Shown here: positions 42,536 to 50,532 of the stretch, one piece after another
How positions within the stretch are numbered: the first letter of the stretch is position 1
How the letters are laid out: every line of letters starts with the position of its first letter
IMG/VR virus record: IMGVR_UViG_3300030427_000031
Span: 1-62,095 of that record
Origin: a virus
Direction: 5' to 3' (one strand)
DNA: 62,095 nt
Program-made: the position numbers and the translations under genes
Notes under the pieces: generated by a model
Database searches by the model: none
What the model was told of the DNA's origin: nothing
The model's input: only the letters and a program-made list of their open reading frames with translations

Positions 42536-43039
42536 ATGGAGAAAAGCGGATTTTTTAACTCATCGGACGGAGACAGAGTCTATGATGCTGCGGATTTTGC
42601 TGCATATTTCGGAAGCCTCGTCTCCAACGGTGTTTTTTATATGGCAGCAACAAATCTACAGGTGTCGCCAGCAATTGGCTTGGCTGTGAATGTGGCTGCA
42701 GGAAGCGCATGGATTAACGGATACCGTTATGAGAATACGGATGTCTTAAATATACCACTGACAACTGCAAACGGAAGCAATCCCCGCATTGACCGGATTG
42801 TGATCCGCTTGAGTCAGATCAGTCGTAGCATTCAGCTTGCTGTTGTTGTTGGTACTCCCGCTGCAACGCCTGTGGCCCCTGCGCTGACAAGAACCAGCGA
42901 CGTCTACGAACTTGGTATCGCAGATGTGCTTGTACCTACAGCCGCTACATCAATAGTCGCAAACAACATTACTGACACCCGTCTGAATACCGACCTTTGT
43001 GGGTTGGTGAATTCGCTGGTTTCAGCGGTATATGAGTGA
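42536..43039 (+). CDS. Phage baseplate/receptor-binding accessory protein
   Basis: 167 aa. EKSGFFNSSDGDRVYDAADFAAYFGSLVSNGVFYMAATNLQVSPAIGLAVNVAAGSAWINGYRYENTD is a conserved start of clostridial siphophage tail-tip proteins lying between the hub and fibre genes. Beta-rich, no membrane segment. It probably mounts fibres on the tail tip; the evidence is family resemblance and position. Confidence 0.75.
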   Translation: MEKSGFFNSSDGDRVYDAADFAAYFGSLVSNGVFYMAATNLQVSPAIGLAVNVAAGSAWINGYRYENTDVLNIPLTTANGSNPRIDRIVIRLSQISRSIQLAVVVGTPAATPVAPALTRTSDVYELGIADVLVPTAATSIVANNITDTRLNTDLCGLVNSLVSAVYE

Positions 43040-43050
43040 GGTGAATTTCT

Positions 43051-45522
43051 ATGGCAACTTATCAGGCAAATAATGCGTGTACATGGCGTAATGGTAGCTG
43101 GATTGCAGGTGTAACGGATTATGTTCGGCAAGGGGTTTATCCTGATGCTAACAATTATGAGAACGTGGGCGCTATGCTGTTTGACCTTGCCAGCATCCGG
43201 AATACTTACGCAAACTATTATCCAACATCGGCCAGCATTCACCTTGTCAGAATAGCTGCGGGTGACTGGGGCTCCGCCAGAACTATGACGCTGTATGCAG
43301 GAAACGCTTCTGGCATGCCAGCACCCAGTTCCAGCACAAGTGTGTCCGGGAGCAGGCCCACGAAGGTTACCTCCGGGTATAACTACACCGTTTCCGCCGG
43401 ACAAGGCGCAAAAGATATCGCCATTTCTACCGCGCTCATAGATTCCATCGGTAGTGGTGCCAGCAACTGCCTATTCATGGATGCAGGCTCAAGCACCTTG
43501 AATTACATGGGCTTTGGCGCAAGGGATGACCTGAGCCAGATCGTTCTAACTATTAATTGGGCAAGTCGGACAACCGCTTGCAGCGCACCTACTTCCTGCT
43601 CAGTTAACGCGACCCTCTCAGAAGGTAATGTCACACTATCGTGGAGTGGCGCATCTGGCGGCGTAAATAATACAATTTCATCCTACGAGATACAGTACAG
43701 CGATTCAACGGATAACATCACCTGGGGAGCATGGACAGCACTGACCACGGTGACTACCACGGCCACTAGCGGCAGCGCTTCTGTTGCGCCGCCTTCGACG
43801 CGAGGTAATTATCGTAGGTTTCAGGTACGAACACGTGGTACTGCAGGAGCAAGCTATTATTCGGGCTGGAAGGTTTCGACGAATTCCGTCCGTAGAAATA
43901 CGGTACCAAGTCCGGCAACCACTGCAGTCGCTTCCCCCTCAAACTATAGCGACGAAACCATTACGCTGACATGGAGCGGAGCTTCCGGTGGAACAAGTGC
44001 CATCAAGGGATACCAGATTGCCAGCAGAACATCCACTGATAACAGTACATGGAGTTCATGGAATGTTCTTACCACTCTAACACTCTCGGCAAGCGGCGGT
44101 AGTTACAACCCAAATGTATCAAGAATTCCAGGAACCTATACTCAATTTGGCATTTGGACGATAGATACTCTTGATGTTTACTCTTCAGAGGTTATCAGTA
44201 ACAGCATCTACTGCGATATTACTGCCTGCGTAGCGCCGACCGCTTGCTCAGTAAGCGCAACGTTGGCCGAAGGAAACGTAACCCTTTCATGGAGCGGAGC
44301 AGCTGGTGGTGCGGGAAATGCTATCACATCCTATGAGATACAATATAGTGATTCGACAGATAACAGCACATGGGGAGCCTGGACAGCACTGGCTACGGTG
44401 TTAACTTCAGCGACAAGCGGCAGTGTAATTGTCAGTGCACCGACTACACGTGGAAATTACCGCCGATTCAGAGTAAGAACACGTGGTGCAGCCGGGGAGA
44501 GTTTCTACTCAGACTGGACTGTTTCCAGCAACACTGTCCGTAGAAATACACTGCCTACACCACCGACTTCCTTTACCGCCGCTCCTGCCATTTACGAATC
44601 CAGCACCGTTACTCTTACATGGAGCGGAACGATACCCGGAACCAGCGCTATCAAGCAGTATGTCATTCAGCGTTCAACTTCAACGGACGGGATTAACTGG
44701 TCGGCATATGAGGCTCTGACAATCGTCGTTTCAAGTGCAACCTCTGGGACATATATAGCGAACGCTTCTCAGATATCAGGAATGTATACCCGCTACCGTA
44801 TCAGCGTAACCGATACATTGGATGCAGTTTCTGCCTATGTAGTAAGCGGTACAGTAAAGAAAAATAGTCCGCCGACTGCCCCAGCAATCATATGTCCCGT
44901 ATCTGGCAGCTCCAGTTACAATACCACCCCGCGTTTCATGATAACAACGGGCATTGAGCCAGATGGTCAAACACAGATTGTAGAAGTGAAAATCGACGCG
45001 GGTATTTGGATTAACAGCGTAGATCACCCTGAGATGTTTTCAGTAAGCGGCTATCTGGGCAATGGTGCAAAAACGGTGTATCAATCGGCAGCGCTGGCCG
45101 CAGGGAACCATACTGTGACCGTCCGCTGCATTGATAGTGATATAGGGTCGTCAAGTCCGGAGGTTATGCGTACTTTTACTGTATTGCCACCGCTATTTGA
45201 GACGATCACTGCGAACGAAACACATGTAAAGGCAATTCATATCCAGATGCTCCGAACTGCTGTAAATACAGTGCGGAGCTATTACAATCTGTCTCAGGTG
45301 ACTTGGAGTGAGGAGATTGTTGCTGGAAAGAGCACCATCAAAAACTGGCCTTTCCACATCACTGAGCTTAGAAAAGCCATCGAGTCGGTTATTACAATAG
45401 TAAACAGCTTTGATTCCTCGTCTACTTTTGATATCCCGCCCATAACCTGGTTGCCCATTGGAACTGGGCGACCAAAGGCGGATGTGATGCAACAGATTCA
45501 AGACCTGATCTTGGAGCTTTAG
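43051..45522 (+). CDS. Large tail fibre/tip protein with fibronectin type III-like repeats
   Basis: 823 aa. Residues 1 to about 175 form a unique domain (DANNYENVGAMLFDLASIRNTY, IVLTINWA). Then four FN3-like domains follow, each with a VTLSWSGASGG-type strand and a SSYEIQYSDSTDN-type core: about 178-285, 290-390, 394-500 and 505-600. Domains 1 and 3 are nearly duplicate and domains 2 and 4 related, giving a 216-residue supra-repeat. A fifth Ig-like domain (PPTAPAIICPVSGSSSYNTTPRFMI) and a helical C-terminus (ETHVKAIHIQMLRTAVNTVRSYYN) end the protein. It is likely a carbohydrate-contacting adsorption fibre. Confidence 0.82.
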   Translation: MATYQANNACTWRNGSWIAGVTDYVRQGVYPDANNYENVGAMLFDLASIRNTYANYYPTSASIHLVRIAAGDWGSARTMTLYAGNASGMPAPSSSTSVSGSRPTKVTSGYNYTVSAGQGAKDIAISTALIDSIGSGASNCLFMDAGSSTLNYMGFGARDDLSQIVLTINWASRTTACSAPTSCSVNATLSEGNVTLSWSGASGGVNNTISSYEIQYSDSTDNITWGAWTALTTVTTTATSGSASVAPPSTRGNYRRFQVRTRGTAGASYYSGWKVSTNSVRRNTVPSPATTAVASPSNYSDETITLTWSGASGGTSAIKGYQIASRTSTDNSTWSSWNVLTTLTLSASGGSYNPNVSRIPGTYTQFGIWTIDTLDVYSSEVISNSIYCDITACVAPTACSVSATLAEGNVTLSWSGAAGGAGNAITSYEIQYSDSTDNSTWGAWTALATVLTSATSGSVIVSAPTTRGNYRRFRVRTRGAAGESFYSDWTVSSNTVRRNTLPTPPTSFTAAPAIYESSTVTLTWSGTIPGTSAIKQYVIQRSTSTDGINWSAYEALTIVVSSATSGTYIANASQISGMYTRYRISVTDTLDAVSAYVVSGTVKKNSPPTAPAIICPVSGSSSYNTTPRFMITTGIEPDGQTQIVEVKIDAGIWINSVDHPEMFSVSGYLGNGAKTVYQSAALAAGNHTVTVRCIDSDIGSSSPEVMRTFTVLPPLFETITANETHVKAIHIQMLRTAVNTVRSYYNLSQVTWSEEIVAGKSTIKNWPFHITELRKAIESVITIVNSFDSSSTFDIPPITWLPIGTGRPKADVMQQIQDLILEL

Positions 45523-45540
45523 ACACAATACAACCAATAG

Positions 45541-45570
45541 CGCTCTCGTAATGTATGGGAGCGTTTTTCT
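45541..45570 (+). terminator. Terminator after fibre gene
   Basis: CGCTCTCGTA (45541-45550) pairs with TATGGGAGCG (45554-45563, two G-U pairs), followed by TTTTTCT. Confidence 0.75.
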
Positions 45571-45602
45571 ATACACAAATTCATGAAATGGAGGTATTTC
45601 AT

Positions 45603-46043
45603 ATGAAAGAGATTTGGAATTGGATACAGCTGGTTTTTGCAGCTGTTGGTGCTTTTCTTGGGTGGTTTCTCGGTGGTCTGGACGGATTCCTTTATGCGCT
45701 CCTAGCATTTGTTGCTATTGATTATGTGACCGGAGTGCTCTGTGCCATTGTAGATAAAAAGCTGTCCAGTGAAATCGGCGCGAAAGGCATCTTTAAAAAG
45801 GTGCTTATTTTTACATTGGTGGGTGTGGCGCATATCCTTGATACGCAGATACTGGGTAGTACTGGGGACAATGGTGGTGTCCTTCGGACAGCAGTAATTT
45901 TCTTCTACTTGAGCAATGAAGGTGTGTCTATTTTAGAAAATGCCGGACATATTGGGCTACCAATACCTGAAAAACTCAAGGAGGTTCTAAAACAGCTACA
46001 TGGGCGTGATGATGAGCCCCCTAAATCAGGTGATGGAATATGA
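45603..46043 (+). CDS. Phage holin (TcdE/holin_4 type)
   Basis: 146 aa from the ATG at 45603 (GGAGGT upstream). IWNWIQLVFAAVGAFLGWFLGGLDGFLYALLAFVAIDYVTGVLCAIVDKKLSSEIGAKGIFKKVLIFTLVGVAHILDTQI is diagnostic of this family, with three or four membrane segments and a charged tail. It forms membrane holes timed for lysis. The amidase lies one gene downstream. It overlaps the following gene by 4 nt. Confidence 0.93.
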   Translation: MKEIWNWIQLVFAAVGAFLGWFLGGLDGFLYALLAFVAIDYVTGVLCAIVDKKLSSEIGAKGIFKKVLIFTLVGVAHILDTQILGSTGDNGGVLRTAVIFFYLSNEGVSILENAGHIGLPIPEKLKEVLKQLHGRDDEPPKSGDGI

Positions 46044-47410
46044 TTGATTTAACTAAAGCAGCAACAGTGTTCATCGGTAGACGAGGGGAACATTACTTTC
46101 GCCACCTTGAGTTTGACGTTTCCAGTTTGTTGGATGGTACCTACCCCGGCACTTCCCTAAATGCTATATATAAAAGACCCGATGGTATTGCATACCCTGT
46201 GATCGCTACCTATGCCGATGGAGTCCTTACATGGTCGCCCAGCGCAACGGATACACTGCTAGTCGGTGTCGGTCAGCTGGAGATAAGGGTTACTTATGGT
46301 GATGTGGTTGGAAAAAGCGTTCGGATACTGACCATCGTCCAGGAGGCCCTTGCAGATGGTATCGCTGAACCACCAGAGCCGCCAGCACAGGAATGGCTCA
46401 ATCAAGTGCTTTCTGCTTTAGCTGAACTGGATATTGATGAGATAAATAATCTGCTAAATCTCACTTATAATCTGTTAAACACTACACACGACTTGGTCGA
46501 AGATACGCGCGACAATCTGTATATGCGGACTGGGGTTCTCCTGAACCATTCGCATCCGATAGAAACTGCCACAGCACCGGATATGATAAGCCGAAGAGCG
46601 TCCATAACATTTAATGGCATAGCCAATGGCAATAACGTAGTAATCGGCACGGTAACTTATACATTTGTTACATCCTTGGGCAGTCCAACCGCAAACAATG
46701 TGCAAGTGTTAATCCAGGGCACTCTCCGCAATACCGTCAAGAAACTTGCCGAAGCTATAAGGGGCATCCAAGATGTAGCGAACATTGCTTTTGGGTCAGG
46801 AACATCATCAAACCCGTCTTGCACAGCCTATTGGACGAGTCAAATTTTCTCCATTGGTGATGTTACCATTCCTTCTGGTGAGAGTCTATTTTTATTGGAA
46901 AGAGCAGAAAATGCTACAACAGCATTGACTCTTACCTCTACTGCAACAGCTACTATCAACGCATTCACAAGAGCAAGCTATTTGAGATATGTGTTAAGCG
47001 GTAATGCTACCGGAGCGGGCGGTATTAATAGTGTCCGAGGACCTTTGCACACATTATTGCCCATTGGTAGTGTGGTTATAGGTGGACAGGGCGGATTGCT
47101 TTATCCGACGGCTTATGATTGTCATTTGGTTACCCTTTGCCGTCAATCGGATACAAGCGAAAAAGAACTAGACTTATATATCTCAAATGATGAAGTGAAC
47201 TTTACCAGAATCTCACGCAGCACGCCTATCGGTGCTGATAGTTCAAACGCTGGGTTGCATATTCATATTCAAATGCGTCAAAGTCGAGTGCCTTCTGGAT
47301 ATGGGCTGTATATCAGTATGGGAAGTGATGGCACATCGGCGAGTGCTTTCTGCGATTTGAAGTTTACCTACCACCTATACCCTGTCAGTCTTGCAACAAC
47401 CAACATGTAA
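46040..47410 (+). CDS. BppU-like baseplate/tail protein of uncertain role
   Basis: 456 aa. The N-terminus (KAATVFIGRRGEHYFRHLEFDVSSLLDGTYPGTSLNAIYKRPDGIAYPVIATYADGVLTWSPSATDTLLVGVGQLEIRVTYGD) is a BppU-type beta domain. A short helical bundle (LNQVLSALAELDIDEINNLLNLTYNLLNTTHDLVEDTRD) follows, then a beta-rich region to the end. It sits between holin and amidase genes, an unusual place for a structural protein, though known in such phages. It could be a receptor-binding protein. Confidence 0.65.
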   Translation: MIDLTKAATVFIGRRGEHYFRHLEFDVSSLLDGTYPGTSLNAIYKRPDGIAYPVIATYADGVLTWSPSATDTLLVGVGQLEIRVTYGDVVGKSVRILTIVQEALADGIAEPPEPPAQEWLNQVLSALAELDIDEINNLLNLTYNLLNTTHDLVEDTRDNLYMRTGVLLNHSHPIETATAPDMISRRASITFNGIANGNNVVIGTVTYTFVTSLGSPTANNVQVLIQGTLRNTVKKLAEAIRGIQDVANIAFGSGTSSNPSCTAYWTSQIFSIGDVTIPSGESLFLLERAENATTALTLTSTATATINAFTRASYLRYVLSGNATGAGGINSVRGPLHTLLPIGSVVIGGQGGLLYPTAYDCHLVTLCRQSDTSEKELDLYISNDEVNFTRISRSTPIGADSSNAGLHIHIQMRQSRVPSGYGLYISMGSDGTSASAFCDLKFTYHLYPVSLATTNM

Positions 47411-47426
47411 ATTAGAGGTGATTTTA

Positions 47427-48131
47427 ATGAATTTACGCAAGTTAATACTTACGAATAATGCCTGCTTCAAAGCAGGCAAAACAATAATTCCCAAAGGCAT
47501 CATGGTACACTCTACTGGGGCAGATAACCCATGGCTGAAGCGCTATGTTGGCCCGGATGACGGCTTGCTCGGAAAGAACCAATACAACAATCATTGGAAT
47601 CAAGAAAAGCCCGGCGGCCGTCAGGTTTGCGTTCATGCCTTCATCGGTAAGCTGGCAGATAGAACAATCGCCACATATCAGACTTTGCCGTGGAACCATC
47701 GAGGCTGGCATGCTGGTGGCAATGCTAATGATACCCATATAGGCTTCGAGATTTGCGAGGACGGTCTTTCGGACAGCACCTATTTCAACAAGGTGTACCG
47801 GGAGGCCGTTGAACTTTGTGTATTTCTTTGTAGGGAGTTTGGTCTTACTGAAAAAGATATTATCTGCCATAGCGAAGGATATAAGCAAGGTATCGCCAGC
47901 AATCATGGTGATGTACTGCATTGGTTTCCTAAACACGGTAAGTCGATGGATACCTTCCGCGCCGATGTAAAATCCGGTCTTTCCTTTGCCGCTTCGGTCG
48001 AGACGACCCCATCGAAGAAATATTACCGAGTCCAACTTGGATCGTTTTCTGTTAAGGCGAATGCAGATGCCATGCTCAGCAAGGTCAAGGCAGCTGGCTT
48101 CACCGATGCCTTTATTAAATACAGCGAATAA
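47427..48131 (+). CDS. N-acetylmuramoyl-L-alanine amidase endolysin with SPOR domain
   Basis: 234 aa; the ATG at 47427 follows TTAGAGGTG. The amidase_2 (T7 lysozyme-like) domain shows IMVHSTGADNPW, HAFIGKLADRTIATYQTLPWNHRGWHAGG and CHSEGYKQGIASNHGDVLHWFPKHG, with the zinc-binding histidines. Residues about 200-234 (KKYYRVQLGSFSVKANADAMLSKVKAAGFTDAFIKYS) are a SPOR domain that binds peptidoglycan stripped of peptides. It is the lysis enzyme acting after the holin. A strong terminator follows. Confidence 0.94.
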   Translation: MNLRKLILTNNACFKAGKTIIPKGIMVHSTGADNPWLKRYVGPDDGLLGKNQYNNHWNQEKPGGRQVCVHAFIGKLADRTIATYQTLPWNHRGWHAGGNANDTHIGFEICEDGLSDSTYFNKVYREAVELCVFLCREFGLTEKDIICHSEGYKQGIASNHGDVLHWFPKHGKSMDTFRADVKSGLSFAASVETTPSKKYYRVQLGSFSVKANADAMLSKVKAAGFTDAFIKYSE

Positions 48132-48140
48132 CAATCAGTT

Positions 48141-48186
48141 TAATGCCTATCGAGAGATCCGTCTTTCGGTAGGCATTATTTTTTTT
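48141..48186 (+). terminator. Strong terminator closing the late operon
   Basis: TAATGCCTATCGA (48141-48153) pairs with TCGGTAGGCATTA (48166-48178; one G-U pair), then eight T (48179-48186). Confidence 0.9.
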
Positions 48187-48195
48187 GGCTTTTTT

Positions 48196-48224
48196 CGTTC
48201 ATTCGGCTGATTTCTGTCCTGGGA
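48196..48224 (+). promoter_or_regulatory. Bipartite element copy D (recombinase operon)
   Basis: CGTTCA (48196-48201), 14 nt, GTCCTGGGA (48216-48224), then CTATTAGAGGG. The leader after it carries CTCGGAAAG, as does the leader after copy A. It lies 49 nt before the SHOCT gene. Confidence 0.7.
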
Positions 48225-48273
48225 CTATTAGAGGGTGTTGATTGATATGTTCCCTCGGAAAGAGGTCGAGAGA

Positions 48274-48489
48274 ATGAAATTAACAAAATTAGAAGCCGTT
48301 GAATCCATAAAGTATGAAGCAGAAAAGCCTACAGAGGCTTCACTTAAAAATGAGCACGATTATTTGGTGGCAGAAAAACTTACAAAAAAGCTCTTAGAAA
48401 AGGGTCTTATTAGCCAGAGTGAATTTGACAAGATCATGGCCAAAAACCGCGAAACTTTCTCTCCGTTTTTAGCGGAGATTATGGCCTAA
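48274..48489 (+). CDS. SHOCT-domain protein preceding the recombinases
   Basis: 71 aa from the ATG at 48274 (AAAGAGGT upstream). AEKLTKKLLEKGLISQSEFDKIMAKNRETFSPFLAEIM is a SHOCT (short C-terminal) domain. Small SHOCT proteins regularly sit immediately before serine recombinases in clostridial phages and may take part in recombination direction control, though this has not been shown from the sequence. A promoter lies 6 nt after its stop. Confidence 0.8.
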   Translation: MKLTKLEAVESIKYEAEKPTEASLKNEHDYLVAEKLTKKLLEKGLISQSEFDKIMAKNRETFSPFLAEIMA

Positions 48490-48494
48490 AAGAC

Positions 48495-48523
48495 TTGATA
48501 AATAAGGCACTTAGAGTGATGTA
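48495..48523 (+). promoter_or_regulatory. Promoter family TTGMTA-N17-GATRTA, copy 3
   Basis: TTGATA (48495-48500), 17 bp, GATGTA (48518-48523), again with TTAGAGT before the -10. It precedes the first recombinase gene (ATG 48552, AAAGGAGG). Confidence 0.68.
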
Positions 48524-48551
48524 TAGTACTGCAAGAAAGGAGGTTGAGACA

Positions 48552-50111
48552 ATGAAACGAATAACAAAGATTGAAGCAAATGAGAAACTGCAGAAGGCAC
48601 CTAAAAAACTGCGTGTTGCTGCCTACGCTCGTGTTTCAACAGATAGTCGCGAACAACTCGTCAGTTTGGATGCTCAAAGAAGTCATTATGAGACCTGCAT
48701 TAAGAGCAATCCCGACTGGGAGTATGTCGGACTTTACTATGATGAAGGCATATCCGGTACAAGCATGGCCAAGCGTGATGCACTTCTAAAAATGCTCGAT
48801 GATTGTGAAGCCGGTAAGATTGACTTTATTATTATCAAATCCATCAGCCGCTTTGCAAGAAATACCACAGAGTGCCTTGAAGCGGTTAGAAAGCTTATAA
48901 AGCTAAAAGTGTTCATTTACTTTGAGAAAGAAAACATCAACACCGGCGATATGGAGAATGAACTGCTGCTTACGATTTTTAGCAGCTTGGCAGAAAGTGA
49001 GTCTATTTCCCTTTCGGAGAATGAAAAATGGTCCATCGAGAAGAGATTTCAAAACGGAACATACATTGTTGCCTCTCCGCCTTACGGGTACAAAAACGAA
49101 GATGGCTTGATGGTGATCAATGAAGATGAGGTTGATGTAGTAAGGTACATTTTTGCAGAATGTTTAGCTGGTAAAGGCGGTCATGTAATCGCTAGAGATC
49201 TTAATGATAAAGGAATCCCAACCAGGCGAAAAAGAGAATGGACTCCGGGCACAGTAAATGCGATCCTTCGAAATGAAAAGTACAAAGGTGATGTGCTTTT
49301 TCAAAAAACATTTACCGATGAGACTTTCGTTAGGCATATCAATAATGGTGAGAAGGCGCAGTACTACGTTACTGAGCATCACGAAGCGATAATCAGTGTT
49401 GAGGATTTTGAAGCGGCGCAGGCCATGATTGACCAGCGCTCCAAAGACATGAAAATCAAGCAAGGCGATGCAAAGTATCAAAACCGCTATCCCTTTTCTG
49501 GAAAAATTGTTTGCGGCGAATGTGGTGCTACATGGAAAAGGAGAACTCATAGCGAATCGAAAATAAAATATTACGCTTATGCTTGCAACACACATCTTAA
49601 GAAAAAAGACCAATGTAGCATGCAGTTTATACGCGAAAAGAGTTTTGAAGTGGCTTTTTTGAATATGATCAATAAGTTGGCATTTACTAAGAAGGTGTTG
49701 TTGCAGCCGCTACTTACAAGTCTTAAAGCCATTAACCAGGAAGCAGCAATCGCCCGAATTAATAAGTTGGAAGCGGCTCTTGAGGCCAATTTCAACAAAA
49801 GGCAGCAGCTTATGAATTTATTTGCAAAGGAATATTTAGAGCCAGCTGTTTTCAACGATCAGAATTCAGGTCTTCTTGCTGAGGCTAAAAATTTAAGTGA
49901 TGAAAAAGAAGCCCTATATGCTTCGGTGAATCATGAGTACGAGCATGTTGAAGCTTTGAATAAACTCATCAAGTACGTCAACAGCTCAAGGATTTTTTCT
50001 GAATTTGATGTTGATGCATTTGAGGAGCATGTTGATTACATTATCGTTTTCAAAAGATATGAAATAGGTTTCGTATTAAAGTGTGGATTAACGCTAAGAG
50101 AAAGGTTGTGA
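48552..50111 (+). CDS. Large serine recombinase 1
   Basis: 519 aa from the ATG at 48552. The resolvase catalytic domain begins LRVAAYARVSTDSREQLVSLDAQ, with the nucleophilic Ser in YARVSTD, and [11 protein letters not shown] with its catalytic arginines. A recombinase domain (ASPPYGYKNEDGLMVINEDEVDVVRYIFAECL), zinc ribbon (CGECGATW...CNTHLKKKDQC) and a coiled coil (about 400-460) follow. Large serine recombinases integrate and excise phage genomes at att sites. The domain set is complete. It is followed by two further family members in one operon. Confidence 0.95.
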   Translation: MKRITKIEANEKLQKAPKKLRVAAYARVSTDSREQLVSLDAQRSHYETCIKSNPDWEYVGLYYDEGISGTSMAKRDALLKMLDDCEAGKIDFIIIKSISRFARNTTECLEAVRKLIKLKVFIYFEKENINTGDMENELLLTIFSSLAESESISLSENEKWSIEKRFQNGTYIVASPPYGYKNEDGLMVINEDEVDVVRYIFAECLAGKGGHVIARDLNDKGIPTRRKREWTPGTVNAILRNEKYKGDVLFQKTFTDETFVRHINNGEKAQYYVTEHHEAIISVEDFEAAQAMIDQRSKDMKIKQGDAKYQNRYPFSGKIVCGECGATWKRRTHSESKIKYYAYACNTHLKKKDQCSMQFIREKSFEVAFLNMINKLAFTKKVLLQPLLTSLKAINQEAAIARINKLEAALEANFNKRQQLMNLFAKEYLEPAVFNDQNSGLLAEAKNLSDEKEALYASVNHEYEHVEALNKLIKYVNSSRIFSEFDVDAFEEHVDYIIVFKRYEIGFVLKCGLTLRERL

Positions 50112-50115
50112 GATT

Positions 50116-50532
50116 ATGCCAATTCCATATGGGTACAAAATTGAGAAAGGCAAAGCTGTTATAGATGAAGCTCAAGCCGAGCAGGTTAGGATGATTTACA
50201 AAGGTTATCTTTCCGGCCTCGCCTACGTTGCTGCAGCAGAGGCCGCTGGGCTTACGATTCTACATCCAGGTGTAAAGAAAATGCTACAAAATAAACGCTA
50301 CCTTGGTGATAAATACTATCCTGCGATCATCGATCAGGAGACTTTTGATAGAGCTGAAGCAGAACGAATCAAACGTCAAAGAAGGCTTGGTAGAGTATTT
50401 GCGGATAAGCCGGTAGAGGAATGCAAGCCAGCGACAAAATTTACTATGCCGAAAGCAGGAAAGATTTTCATTGACCCATTTAAGCAGGCGGAGTACATCT
50501 ACAGCTTGATAGAAAGTGAGGTGGAGGTATGA
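50116..50532 (+). CDS. Truncated recombinase-domain protein without catalytic domain
   Basis: 138 aa. [84 protein letters not shown] matches the recombinase DNA-binding domain (PF07508 type), but the serine catalytic domain is absent. It is a conserved small member of such three-gene recombinase sets, so it is probably an accessory subunit and not a pseudogene. It overlaps the next gene by 4 nt. Confidence 0.85.
   Translation: MPIPYGYKIEKGKAVIDEAQAEQVRMIYKGYLSGLAYVAAAEAAGLTILHPGVKKMLQNKRYLGDKYYPAIIDQETFDRAEAERIKRQRRLGRVFADKPVEECKPATKFTMPKAGKIFIDPFKQAEYIYSLIESEVEV

Noticed and set aside
43585-44900. Repeats in the fibre gene considered as a CRISPR-like array
   Set aside because: Repeats are long, coding and spaced by codon-period protein domains, with no short identical repeat/spacer pattern.
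47442-48134. 230-codon open frame on - opposite the endolysin
   Set aside because: Antisense to a clear amidase with conserved motifs; no RBS seen.
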